Assembly (NCBI RefSeq): GCF_000183665.1 | Contig: NC_014774.1 | Span: forward strand, 1 to 64,000 | Length of the DNA stretch: 64,000 bases | Origin: Candidatus Liberibacter solanacearum CLso-ZC1 | GTDB taxonomy: Bacteria > Pseudomonadota > Alphaproteobacteria > Rhizobiales > Rhizobiaceae | Direction of reading: 5' to 3' | In this document: positions 1 through 8,225 of the stretch, one piece after another | Layout of the letters: each line of letters starts with the position of its first letter | Numbering within the stretch: position 1 is the first letter of the stretch | The notes under the pieces: model-generated | Told to the model about the DNA's origin: nothing | Seen by the model: only the letters and a program-made list of their open reading frames with translations | The model's database searches: none | Position numbers and translations under genes: made by a program

Positions 1-424
1 CTTTTTTGAAATCAACAACCATATCAGGAGTATCCCACAAAGAAACCCAAGTCCATGCATCAAATTCTGACTCGTATCCATATGCTGTCCGATCAACACA
101 AATCTCACTTATTTGTCCTTGGAATCGAAAAACAAACCACTTTTGTCTTTGCCCAAGATATCCATTCTCTTTCACGCAATATGCTGGAAAATCATATTGT
201 ATATATGAATTTTTCTGCGCTAAAAAAGACACAGATTTGATTCCTGTCTCTTCATAAAGCTCTCGATAAGCAGCATCAAAAGGATCTTCTTGGGCATTAA
301 TTCCTCCTTGAGGCATTTGCCATAATGATGAATTAGCTTTATCATGTGAATCACAAAGTCGACGACCTACCCAAACAAGATCATCTTGGTTTAAAACTAC
401 AATTCCTACACCATGTCTATACAA
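1..424 (-). CDS. rppH: RNA pyrophosphohydrolase (Nudix), 3' end outside window
   Basis: The reverse strand encodes a Nudix hydrolase whose C-terminus lies beyond the window edge. The Nudix box is visible at about 250-320: it starts QMPQGGINAQEDPFDAA and continues with YRELYEETGI, giving the GX5EX7REUXEEXGU pattern. RppH removes pyrophosphate from the 5' triphosphate of mRNA and so starts RNA decay in the cytoplasm. I chose the TTG at 424-422 as start because it gives the family-like N-terminus LYRHGVGIVVLNQDD and has a GGAGG-type ribosome binding site about 9 nt upstream. There is no in-frame ATG nearby. The gene follows the polysaccharide deacetylase gene by about 50 bp on the same strand, an order common in Rhizobiales. 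Confidence 0.88.
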   Translation of the reverse strand, partial: MYRHGVGIVVLNQDDLVWVGRRLCDSHDKANSSLWQMPQGGINAQEDPFDAAYRELYEETGIKSVSFLAQKNSYIQYDFPAYCVKENGYLGQRQKWFVFRFQGQISEICVDRTAYGYESEFDAWTWVSLWDTPDMVVDFKK

Positions 425-476
425 ATCCGATTCCCTCCAAAACACCTCTTTTGTTCATTTTATCGGTAAATTTAAT

Positions 477-1541
477 CTATTTAGCATATGCATCAGCTAG
501 TTTAACAAGGCACGATAAAGGAACGATTGATACATCACTTGCATGCTCTTCTTGCAACCATTTCGAAATCTCTTCAACACTCTCATCAAAAGCACTCGCC
601 ACACCAATTGCTTGTCCTGTAACACGAGCGATATCTGATAATTTTTTTAATTTTTCTCTAATGCTATCACGATCTACCACATCATCTAAGTACAAATCAG
701 CAACCGCATAAGGAAGATTGATTTGTGGAGCCACTACCCTAGTAAGATTACGCGATGAACTTCCATCATCAAAAAACAATAATCCAAGCGCAGCAAACTC
801 TTTGAATATTGTTTCAACAGAATCTTTATTTGATAAAAACATAGCTCCACGATAGTTCATAACACCAAAATAGCCCTTACCACGCCGCAAAGAATAGCGC
901 AGTCGACTAAGCAATTGCTGAGATGATTTTGTGATTTTTAACGTATAAACATCATCATTATTCAATTCATTGAAAGACTGCATAGGAATCTGCAACATCA
1001 CCTCTTGTCCCTTTTGTTTTGCTGCTTGCATCCAACGATTTAAGCTGTTTCCATTAGAAGCAAAAGCGAGCGTTACATTTTGAGGCAGTAAATTGATGGC
1101 ACGCTGTGTCCCTGTCTGGCTTATACCTAAAGCCGATACAACAATAGCAATACGTGCCCCACTAACATTAGGACAAGATCTTGTGGAATATGCAGAAGAA
1201 ACAGATTTATTTTCCGACTCGACAGATATCAAATGTGGTTTTGTCTTTTCCATCAACTCTGATACAGGAATCAATCTTCCTTCTATTGTTGGCAACGAAT
1301 CTAAAAGAGTAGATCTTTTTGATTCATTGGCGACCAGAGCATCTTTGTGATCTGTGCTATTGACAACCTGTGTAGGAGATGGAGCGGTATTAACAGGAGA
1401 TGAAGCAGGATTAGCAACAGAAGAGTTCTTCAATGGAACGAGAACAGCTTCTCTAACAAAAGAATATGGTCCAATTTCTGAAACGGTTCCAATGAGAGCA
1501 TTAGACATCAAAATATAAATTGAAAGTCCGAAAATAGACAT
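477..1541 (-). CDS. Divergent polysaccharide deacetylase family protein (YibQ-like)
   Basis: A 354-residue protein. The first 30 residues are hydrophobic and probably form an N-terminal membrane anchor; a Ser/Pro/Thr-rich linker follows to about residue 120. The C-terminal 230 residues look like the divergent polysaccharide deacetylase domain: the segment beginning ARIAIVVSALGISQTGTQ, then LPQNVTLAFASNG, the QIPMQSFN motif, GVMNYRGAMFLS and LLFFDDGSSSRNL. Members are periplasmic or envelope proteins thought to act on peptidoglycan or other polysaccharides, but the exact substrate is unknown. The gene lies directly upstream of rppH as in rhizobia. The ATG start at 1541 has no obvious ribosome binding site, and a second ATG follows 11 codons later, so the start is uncertain. 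Confidence 0.75.
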   Translation of the reverse strand: MSIFGLSIYILMSNALIGTVSEIGPYSFVREAVLVPLKNSSVANPASSPVNTAPSPTQVVNSTDHKDALVANESKRSTLLDSLPTIEGRLIPVSELMEKTKPHLISVESENKSVSSAYSTRSCPNVSGARIAIVVSALGISQTGTQRAINLLPQNVTLAFASNGNSLNRWMQAAKQKGQEVMLQIPMQSFNELNNDDVYTLKITKSSQQLLSRLRYSLRRGKGYFGVMNYRGAMFLSNKDSVETIFKEFAALGLLFFDDGSSSRNLTRVVAPQINLPYAVADLYLDDVVDRDSIREKLKKLSDIARVTGQAIGVASAFDESVEEISKWLQEEHASDVSIVPLSCLVKLADAYAK

Positions 1542-1953
1542 ATAAAAAACAAAAAAAATTCAATCGAGAAAAAATCTTTGAATAAAAAGATCGTTCCTTG
1601 ATATTTTTTTTCTTAAAGGATAGTTTAAATCAATACTCACAAATATTGCACTTTATTCAAATGGTTACTAATAGTTATAAAAACCCTATCAATTATAGGA
1701 CTTATTTTTCTTCATCACATGCCCTAGAATAGAAAAATTTTTTCTTAATATCATCGCTAATCAAATATAAAATTTAATTAAACCCTCCCTCTATATTATT
1801 TTGACCAAATAGTACTAAGAACCATAAAATTTATTTTCCCTACATATAATACTCATAAAAGTGACCGAATAAAATGTTTATTAAAATATTTGCAGTAACA
1901 ACATCCTAATTATAAAAAGATGAATTCAAGATACATAAATTTCAGCAATAATC
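1542..1953. other. Intergenic gap, no gene seen
   Basis: About 410 bases of very AT-rich sequence between thiQ and the deacetylase gene. I see no credible coding region on either strand, no tRNA and no strong terminator hairpin. It could hold the deacetylase promoter, but I cannot point to a site. Confidence 0.5.
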
Positions 1954-2658
1954 TCAACAATGAGATGATATCCCCAATAGTATACTTTCCAGCGTCAGTC
2001 CGTTAACTAAACGATCTGGATATCCATCATAGACAATTTTTCCTTCTGCCACAACAATAGATCGAGTCGCTATTTGCACTGCATCGTCTAAATTATGAGT
2101 GATCATGAGCAAGGTCAATTGACGTTTATCACATATCTTTTTCAGTAATGCCAATATTTCATAACGCAATGCCGGGTCAAAGCCAGAAAAAGGTTCATCT
2201 AGTAATAAAATTGGTTTTTTACGAATCAAACAACGTGCTAAAGCAACACGCTGACATTGTCCTCCTGACATTTGAGAAGGGAATCGATTAAGGCAATCAC
2301 TGAGATAAAATTGTTCAACAATCTGTTGTACTTGAGCACGCTGATCTTGATCCAAATGCAAATGAGGTGAAAGGCCTAAAGCAATATTTTGCCAAACAGT
2401 TAAATGAGGAAAAAGATTATTTTCTTGAAAAAGAATAGAAAGTGGACGCTTGGCAGGTGGACTACTAGTATGATTTTGTTGATTTAACCAAATTTTTCCC
2501 TTTTGGGGATATCGAAATCCCGCAATCAAAGCCAGCAAAGTACTTTTACCTGCCCCACTAAGGCCTAATATTATAACTCTTTCTGCCTTATTTACTGTCA
2601 AATCAAATTGCATTTCTAGATTATCATAGCAATAGACTAGGTGATCTAATTTAATCAT
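1954..2658 (-). CDS. thiQ: Thiamine ABC transporter, ATP-binding protein
   Basis: A 234-residue ABC ATPase that powers thiamine import through ThiP. Walker A (GLSGAGKST) is at residues 32-40, the Q-loop (FQEN) near 79, the signature MSGGQCQR at 130-137 and Walker B (ILLLDEP) at 150-156, so all catalytic elements are present. The short length and the N-terminus MIKLDHLVYCYDNLEMQFDL are typical of ThiQ. It is the last gene of a thiB-thiP-thiQ operon; its start overlaps the end of thiP by 8 bp, which suggests translational coupling. Transport of thiamine rather than another solute is inferred from the operon and from ThiB. Confidence 0.9.
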   Translation of the reverse strand: MIKLDHLVYCYDNLEMQFDLTVNKAERVIILGLSGAGKSTLLALIAGFRYPQKGKIWLNQQNHTSSPPAKRPLSILFQENNLFPHLTVWQNIALGLSPHLHLDQDQRAQVQQIVEQFYLSDCLNRFPSQMSGGQCQRVALARCLIRKKPILLLDEPFSGFDPALRYEILALLKKICDKRQLTLLMITHNLDDAVQIATRSIVVAEGKIVYDGYPDRLVNGLTLESILLGISSHC

Positions 2659-4267
2659 GCTCTTTTCCTGACAAATATTCTAATAAACTGAATAAGCTAA
2701 AACAAAGCAATAATAGTAATAGAGCAGTAACCGCGGCATCATTTTGACGATACGAACTTAATTGTTGGTAGAGATAATAAGGCAAAGTATAAAAATTTTC
2801 ATTTCCAAAAAATGCGATAATTCCAAAATCTCCTAATGAGAGCAAACAAGCAAAAGCAAAGGTTTGTGCTATTATGGGCTTTAAATAATTTAATTCAATA
2901 AGATACAGTCGATTTATTCCTTTAATTTGCAATGAAAAACACAAAGAATTATACCGCTCAGCTAGATCATACATCGGATTCTCTAATGATTTAAAAGCAT
3001 AAGGAACGGCCATTAAAGCATTAGTCAAGATTATTAAACTATATGAAGAAGAGGCCAATCCAACGGCATTATTGAATAATAAAAAAAATCCCACCGCCAA
3101 AACAATACTCGGCATAGCCAGTATTAATAACCCACTTAGTTCAAGAGCTTGATTGAAAAATATTAAGCGACGGAGACGCAATTCTCTCCCAGTCCAGAGT
3201 AACATTATAGTCAAAGCCATACACAATAATCCAGAACTCACAGCGATATAAGCGGAATTAACAAACGCTTTCCACAATCCAAGCTGTTGTAATGCCTGTA
3301 ACAGCGTTTTATTCAAACCATCAATTATAATTGCTAATAAAGGCGGAATAAAAAATAATATTGCGAAACCAATAATACAAAAATCCCACCATTTTCGCCA
3401 TCGATTATCATCTGGATTTTTCCACAATAATTGTCGATTATATCCTGAAAAAAAGGGGGTGTTTAACTTTTGATTCAATAACACCAGGCCCAAACAAAAA
3501 AAAAGTTGGATCAGAGAAAGAAAAGAGGCTTTATTAAGGTCAAAATCATAACTTAATGCTTGGTATATTGCCAATTCAATAGTAGTTGCAGCCGGACCTC
3601 CTCCAAGAGCAAGAATAGTAGCAAAACTAGTAAAGCATAACATAAAAATCAAAGTGGAAGTTGATAAAATTTGCCGCCTCAAATATGGCCATTCAACAAG
3701 ACGAAAAAACTGCCATTGATTCATACCTAATTGTGCTGAAAGTTGACGTTGTTCAACGGAAATACTTTCCAATGCTTGCAATAACATACGGCTAGCTAAT
3801 GGTAAATTAAAAAACATATGTGCCAACAAAATGCCTTTTAGCCCGTAAAAATTAAATTGGCAACGCATACCTAACCATTGGCAAAATTGAGCGATCCATC
3901 CCATCCGACCATATACAGTTAACAATCCCATAATCACCACGAATACAGGCAATACAAAGATCATAGAGTGTAAGCGTAAAAACAGCATTCTCCCAAGAAA
4001 ATGACGTCGAAAAAGAGATTGCGCTAAAAAGATAGCAGGAATAACAGATAATAAAGTAGAGAGCAATGCCTGCCAAAATGTAAAAATAATGACATGCCAT
4101 AAATAACTATCAGAAATAAATTCTTCCCAACTGATTTGAGGCATATATAACCACAAAGAACCACAAGTAAGAAGGCTAATAGAAATTAAAAGACAAGAAA
4201 CGATTATACCAGGCCAAAGAGCACTGCCTATTGGTGACTGACAGCATCTTGCCATAAATGGATCCAT
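2651..4267 (-). CDS. thiP: Thiamine ABC transporter, permease
   Basis: A 538-residue inner-membrane permease of the ThiP type, made of two tandem binding-protein-dependent transport domains. Many hydrophobic segments are visible (for example GIIVSCLLISISLLTCGSLW near the N-terminus and LLLLLLCFSLFSLLEYL near the C-terminus), and an EAA-like loop for ATPase contact occurs in each half (around SAQLGMNQWQFFRLVEWPYL in the first). It forms the channel for thiamine delivered by ThiB. The gene starts inside the end of thiB (40-bp overlap if the first ATG is used, 28 bp if the ATG at codon 5 is used) and overlaps thiQ at its end, so the three genes are one transcription unit. Confidence 0.9.
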   Translation of the reverse strand: MDPFMARCCQSPIGSALWPGIIVSCLLISISLLTCGSLWLYMPQISWEEFISDSYLWHVIIFTFWQALLSTLLSVIPAIFLAQSLFRRHFLGRMLFLRLHSMIFVLPVFVVIMGLLTVYGRMGWIAQFCQWLGMRCQFNFYGLKGILLAHMFFNLPLASRMLLQALESISVEQRQLSAQLGMNQWQFFRLVEWPYLRRQILSTSTLIFMLCFTSFATILALGGGPAATTIELAIYQALSYDFDLNKASFLSLIQLFFCLGLVLLNQKLNTPFFSGYNRQLLWKNPDDNRWRKWWDFCIIGFAILFFIPPLLAIIIDGLNKTLLQALQQLGLWKAFVNSAYIAVSSGLLCMALTIMLLWTGRELRLRRLIFFNQALELSGLLILAMPSIVLAVGFFLLFNNAVGLASSSYSLIILTNALMAVPYAFKSLENPMYDLAERYNSLCFSLQIKGINRLYLIELNYLKPIIAQTFAFACLLSLGDFGIIAFFGNENFYTLPYYLYQQLSSYRQNDAAVTALLLLLLCFSLFSLLEYLSGKEHD

Positions 4268-5253
4268 TGATTACGATGTTGAGTGATATCTTCTGCATGA
4301 AATTGCAATGATTTTTGGGGGACTAATATTTTTTGATATACTGTGGGTAAAGACATATCAATGACTGGATACATCCAATTAGTTATCGGTAAAATTTTCT
4401 GGAAAGTTGGTGAAATCATAAATTGCATAAATTCTTGTGCCAATTTAGGCTGTTTGCTACTTTTTAATTGAGCGGCAACTTCAATTTGTAGATAGTGACC
4501 CTCACTAAATAACGCAGCTGCATAATTATCTTGTCCATAATTTAACAACTGAAAACCCGGAGACGAACTATAACTGAGCACGAAGTCACTCTCGCCCTTT
4601 AAAAACAATCCATATGATTCGCCCCAACCTTTAGTAATGGTTACAGTTCTTTTGGCTATCTCCCTCCAAATTTGAGCACTTTTCTCCCCATAAACTTTTT
4701 GTATCCAGAGAAGTAATCCCAAACCTAGTGTACTGGTACGTGGATCTTGATAAATAATGGTCCACGGTTGTGTGCTATTAATAAGTTCATCAAAACTTTT
4801 AGGCGCCTGAGTGATTCGTCTTTTGTCATAAATAAACGAAAAATACCCATAATCATAGGGAATAAAAATATTATTCTTCCATTCCATCGGCAATTTCAAT
4901 AAACTGGTATCGATGTGACTCTCTGTAAACAAACCAGTTTTTTTCGCTAGATCAATTAGATTATTATCAAGCCCAAGTACAATATCCGCAGGACTATTGC
5001 CCCCTTCCATTTTGAGTCTATTTAATAAAGCCACCCCATCATTAAGACCAATTATCCTGAGCTCACAATTACAAACTTGTTCAAAAGAAGATTTTATTTT
5101 AGGCCCAGCCCCCCAATCTGAAACGAAAGAACCATAGGTATAAACCGTTAATATAGGTTTTGCCTGAATATTAAGAGTTAAACAGGCCATACAAGCAATA
5201 CTAACTATTGTTAGAACCACATACTTCAATACCAATCTTCTCCTAATTATCAT
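4228..5253 (-). CDS. thiB: Thiamine-binding periplasmic protein
   Basis: A 341-residue solute-binding protein. An N-terminal signal peptide is clear: positively charged MIIRRRLVLK, a hydrophobic core through about residue 27, and a likely cleavage after IQA (about 31). The mature part has the ThiB-type start LTVYTYGSFVSDWGAGPKIK and conserved parts such as DIVLGLDNNLID, FIPYDYGYFSFIYD, DPRTSTLGLGLLLWI and GWGESYGLFLKGE. It captures thiamine (and probably its phosphates) in the periplasm and hands it to ThiP. First gene of the operon. No TPP riboswitch signature can be recognised in the 330 bases upstream, although rhizobial thi transport operons often carry one. Confidence 0.9.
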   Translation of the reverse strand: MIIRRRLVLKYVVLTIVSIACMACLTLNIQAKPILTVYTYGSFVSDWGAGPKIKSSFEQVCNCELRIIGLNDGVALLNRLKMEGGNSPADIVLGLDNNLIDLAKKTGLFTESHIDTSLLKLPMEWKNNIFIPYDYGYFSFIYDKRRITQAPKSFDELINSTQPWTIIYQDPRTSTLGLGLLLWIQKVYGEKSAQIWREIAKRTVTITKGWGESYGLFLKGESDFVLSYSSSPGFQLLNYGQDNYAAALFSEGHYLQIEVAAQLKSSKQPKLAQEFMQFMISPTFQKILPITNWMYPVIDMSLPTVYQKILVPQKSLQFHAEDITQHRNQWIHLWQDAVSHQ

Positions 5254-5423
5254 TCTAAATATTGAGAAAAAAAACCAAGATCAAAAAACTGTTGGAGGAA
5301 AGACCGCCTCTTAATATGTCTATCTATAATAATTAAAATTCTTCATTCCAGCAATATCAAGCGGTGTTTTGGATAAAAAATATAGATTTTAAGATATTAA
5401 AGTATTGTCAAGCTATCACTATC

Positions 5424-5458
5424 AATACGAGGCATTACTCAAACTAATGCCTCGTATT
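5424..5458. terminator. Perfect 14-bp inverted repeat, terminator-like
   Basis: AATACGAGGCATTA at 5424-5437 and its exact reverse complement at 5445-5458 flank a 7-nt loop. It sits just beyond the 3' end of rsfS (minus strand) and before the thi operon, so it may end rsfS transcription. Neither strand has a strong T-run after the stem, so a role in RNA stability is also possible. Confidence 0.55.
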
Positions 5459-5480
5459 TACCTTTATACCCTTAGCAAAA

Positions 5481-5842
5481 CTATCCTGTCCATATACTAT
5501 CTAAATCATATAATTTCCGAGATTCAGGATGGAATACATGAACTATAACGTCACCAATATCAATTAAAACCCAATTAGCGGCTAATAAACCCTCAACGCC
5601 AAAAACTTTAATTTTTTCTTTTTAAGGTAAGAAATCAAGTTATCCGCGATAGACGCAACATGTTTAGTTGATCTCCCTGAAACAATGACCATATTGTCAC
5701 ATATCAAAGATTGCGCAGACGTATTTTCTATATGACGTATATCCTCAGCCTTTAATTCTGTCAAACATTCAATAATCGTTGTAACACAAGCAGCAATATT
5801 ATCATTTATTTGTTCTTCTGTTTTTTTCGTGTTTACCGGCAT
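5481..5842 (-). pseudogene. rsfS: Ribosomal silencing factor RsfS, frameshifted
   Basis: RsfS binds ribosomal protein L14 and blocks joining of the subunits when growth slows. Frame 1 from ATG 5842 gives 86 residues with the RsfS N-terminal half (CLTELKAEDIRHIENTSA, then DNMVIVSGRSTKHVASIADNL) and then stops at 5582. The conserved C-terminal half continues without gap in the -1 frame: KVFGVEGLLAANWVLIDIG, then DVIVHVFHPESRKLYDLDSIW, ending at TAG 5481. The switch lies in an A-rich stretch (plus-strand T-runs at 5612-5617 and 5619-5623); one more A in the five-A run would restore a normal protein of about 120 residues. It may be a true lesion, a sequencing error in a homopolymer, or slippage during transcription or translation. 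In related genomes rsfS sits between nadD and rlmH; neither is adjacent here. Confidence 0.8.
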
Positions 5843-6124
5843 GCTTTTTTCCTTTTCCTCTCTTCGCTATGCAAAATAGCATATAGAAATTTTCAGAACC
5901 TATTGCACCTCCTTTTATTACTATCATAGATCGTATGCATGATATACTTTTTTGTTTTGAGATACCAAACACTTAGAATGCCATGCATTCCATATTTTTT
6001 GATATGGCTCTTTTAAATTAAGATTGAATAATCTATAATTCTCCCAATATACCCTTATTTGATTAAAAATGTGATCATATTTAATTAAAACTATAGTCAA
6101 TTTTTTTATTTATTTGAGAGTATT
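5843..6124. other. Intergenic gap, no gene seen
   Basis: AT-rich sequence upstream of rsfS with many stop codons in all frames. No RNA gene or hairpin was recognised. It begins the low-coding accessory zone that extends to about 8900. Confidence 0.4.
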
Positions 6125-6312
6125 GTGTTTAAAAACCTGATATACGCTATTTTATTATTTTTTTATTTGTACGATAGGATTTTCCATGGAAAAAATATCC
6201 ATTTGTAACTATAGTCACTGACCGAAATCAAGATATTATGCTTCCGATTTTTCACTCTTTCGAAAAACAAACAGGCATAAGATTAAGAATATTTATCTAT
6301 CTAAATTCGTAA
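6125..6312 (+). pseudogene. Fragment of a periplasmic metal-binding (iron-type) ABC substrate-binding protein
   Basis: From GTG 6125 one frame gives a signal-peptide-like start (VFKNLIYAILLFFYLYD) and stops after about 27 codons. The next frame then continues from about 6207 with VTIVTDRNQDIMLPIFHSFE followed by KQTGIRLRIF before a stop at 6312. The pattern V-T-[IV]-[YV]-T-x-R-x-x-D-x-x-L-P-x-x-x-x-F-E-K-x-T-G-I is typical of the mature N-terminus of FbpA/FutA-type iron-binding proteins. Only about 60 of some 340 residues remain, with a frameshift, so this is a decayed remnant. Assignment to the iron subgroup is by recognition of this motif only. Confidence 0.55.
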
Positions 6313-6344
6313 ACCATTGATAAAATGCTTATTTTTGCCATGTT

Positions 6345-6380
6345 CTTTCACACCCAAAACAAGGTGTGAGAATACTATAA
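6345..6380. repeat. 36-bp dispersed repeat, copy 1 (hairpin-forming)
   Basis: This segment matches 32165-32200 at about 34 of 36 positions. It contains the inverted repeat TCACACC ... GGTGTGA around a short A/C loop, so it can form a small hairpin. The second copy lies next to the decayed phage lysozyme, which suggests phage-related DNA also reached this locus. Confidence 0.65.
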
Positions 6381-6536
6381 ATTATATTATACTTTTATCT
6401 ACCAGTAAGTATATGAATTTTTGCAGTTTTTATCGTATCAACAAACCTCTTAACTAAAGCAATTAAAAGATCTGTCATTGTATTGACTAAAACAATCTAT
6501 AAGTGGTACTTGATCAATAATTACGTGGAAATTGGC

Positions 6537-6951
6537 AACGTTAACGCATATCGAGAGTGAATCATTAGTATCAAAAGTGGTCAGATAAAATATAAGACTC
6601 CAAATTGTTGAACTCTTACACTCTATCATATTTTAATGTGCCAACGTATTTTTATTAATTTATTAAAACCAAAGAATTTATTTATGATGTCAAAAAAAGT
6701 GCATTAACTTCCGTACTGTTATCATCATCTGTGTTGTTAAGTAAACGTTAACGCATATCGAGAGTGAATCATTAATATCAAAAGCGATCAGATAAAATAT
6801 AAGACTCCAAATTGTTGAACTCTTACACTCTGTCATATTTTAATGTGCCAACGTATTTTTATTAATTTATTAAAACCAAAGAATTTATTTATGATGTCAA
6901 AAAAAAATGCATTAACTTCCGTACTGTTATCATCATCTGTGTTGTTAAGTA
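6537..6951. repeat. Tandem duplication of about 207 bp
   Basis: Copy 1 is 6537-6743 and copy 2 is 6744-6951; both begin AACGTTAACGCATATCG and end GTTGTTAAGTA. They differ at only a few positions, including AAAAAAAG versus AAAAAAAAA in a poly-A run (one base longer in copy 2). Each copy holds the upstream region and the signal-peptide codons of the lipoprotein gene that follows, but only copy 2 runs into the full gene. In copy 1 the poly-A difference puts the leader out of frame and the rest of the gene is absent. High identity indicates a recent event. Confidence 0.92.
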
Positions 6952-7412
6952 GTTGTGATGGGTTAGAATCTGAATCTTATATCACTCCTGCGGAGATAGC
7001 TCAAATACCAAGAGGACCGTTAAATGATAATCAGTCTTCAACAGAATCTACGCTAGGAAACGAACAAACTCCAGCTTTACCGTCTCAAGCTGTTAAGACC
7101 CTCTCTAATAATAAAAACGAAAATGTGGCTCATGAGGATAAGGATACAGAGAACGGTAGTAAAATCACTCCAACCACGTCAGAAAATATCAACAAGGAAA
7201 TAACGAAACAAAATTCCAAAAGTGAAAAAAATCATGAAAAGGAAGGTTGGGAGGATCAGGATACAGAGAACGGTATTAAAATCACTCCAATCCCGTTAGA
7301 AGATCTCGACCAGGAAACAAAGAAACAAGATTCCAAAAATGACGAAAATCATAAAGATGAAGGTTGGTTAGATTGGTTGCGGAGCGATCCTCTAAGATAT
7401 TGGTGGGGATAA
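6891..7412 (+). CDS. Putative lipoprotein with two 39-residue repeats
   Basis: From ATG 6891 the protein has 173 residues. A charged start (MMSKKN), a hydrophobic stretch and a lipobox (LLSSC, Cys at about 22) indicate a lipoprotein exported by Sec and anchored by lipid. The mature part is hydrophilic and Asn/Glu/Lys-rich. Two direct 39-residue repeats are visible (DNA 7137-7253 and 7254-7370), each starting D-x-D-T-E-N-G-x-K-I-T-P and ending E-G-W. The C-terminus is aromatic (WLRSDPLRYWWG). An upstream ATG at 6843 is in frame, but the later start places a normal signal peptide first. No function is recognised. The promoter and leader region is duplicated just upstream (6537-6743). Confidence 0.65.
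   Translation: MMSKKNALTSVLLSSSVLLSSCDGLESESYITPAEIAQIPRGPLNDNQSSTESTLGNEQTPALPSQAVKTLSNNKNENVAHEDKDTENGSKITPTTSENINKEITKQNSKSEKNHEKEGWEDQDTENGIKITPIPLEDLDQETKKQDSKNDENHKDEGWLDWLRSDPLRYWWG
7137..7370 (+). repeat. Two in-frame 117-bp repeats inside the lipoprotein gene
   Basis: Units at 7137-7253 and 7254-7370 share blocks such as GATACAGAGAACGGTA. They encode diverged 39-residue repeats and are multiples of three, so change in copy number would keep the frame. Confidence 0.8.
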
Positions 7413-7443
7413 AAGGATAAAATATAACATTTAAATCAATGGC

Positions 7444-7767
7444 TTAACAACCCCCTAACCTGCCAGCCTGTCCTAGCGCAGGTCCTAAAATATCCCACTT
7501 ACTTTGCCCACCACCTAAAGGAGAAAACCTCTCATAATGTGTAATGGCATTCACTATCGCTTTTGCGTAATCTCGAGGAGAGGTAATATCAAACCGAGGT
7601 TCATTCCCAGAGATAAGAGGAACGAGGACATTTTTTATAAGCTCCTCATTAGCATATTCTACTAAAAGAATTAAAATCGACGATCTACCTAAAAGCGCTT
7701 TTGACCTAACAAATAAAAAATGGGGAAAAAGGCTTTCTATTGCCCAAACAACATCTCGGTTTCCCAA
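7444..7767 (-). CDS. Hypothetical protein, possibly truncated at its N-terminus
   Basis: An open frame of 107 residues starting at TTG 7767, with a GGGAG sequence about 10 nt upstream. The same frame stays open for about 20 more codons upstream without an ATG or GTG, so the start may be lost. The protein looks folded (FPHFLFVRSKALLGRSSI, then VEYANEELIKNVLVPLISG) with a Gly-rich end (LGPALGQAGRLGGC), and the region seems less AT-rich than its surroundings. It converges on the repeat lipoprotein gene with about 30 bp between them. I do not recognise the family; a decayed or phage-derived gene is possible. Confidence 0.4.
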   Translation of the reverse strand: MGNRDVVWAIESLFPHFLFVRSKALLGRSSILILLVEYANEELIKNVLVPLISGNEPRFDITSPRDYAKAIVNAITHYERFSPLGGGQSKWDILGPALGQAGRLGGC

Positions 7768-8225
7768 ACTCTTTTTCTCCCAGGTGATATTGGAAATACA
7801 TTTTTTTTTACTGGAAATGGAATTTTAGAATATTAAAAAAAGAAAAATGCAGCAAAAAAAAATTTATCCGTTTTATGCTATCATCTACTGTACAACAATA
7901 TATGACAACAACACTTGGCGAATATCCTATTTATTATCAAGGAAATAATTACTAATCAGAAATTTAACAATACAATCTATTCACAAGAACTACATGCTAA
8001 AAGCCTATCTGATATCATCAAAGTACAAAACATTTTGATAGATCCTGGCTTGATAAACAACAGAAAACAATAAATAGAACGACAATCACACCCTACAACG
8101 CAATCCTAAATCATTTGTAAGGAAAATATGCAAAGAGCTAATCGCGATATTGCATGTTCTCTAAGTTGAAAGAATAACATCAATGACATAAAAAACCTTT
8201 GTTTGATGATTTATCTACAACGATT
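7768..8225. other. Intergenic gap, no gene seen
   Basis: About 460 bases between two minus-strand hypothetical genes, AT-rich and with frequent stops. One frame on the plus strand (about 7915-8073) is open for some 50 codons but has no ribosome binding site and no recognisable similarity. Confidence 0.4.

Noticed and set aside
6..257. Plus-strand open frame at the window start
   Set aside because: It overlaps the conserved Nudix gene on the other strand, which explains the sequence better.
7915..8073. Plus-strand open stretch of about 50 codons
   Set aside because: No start signal and no similarity seen.
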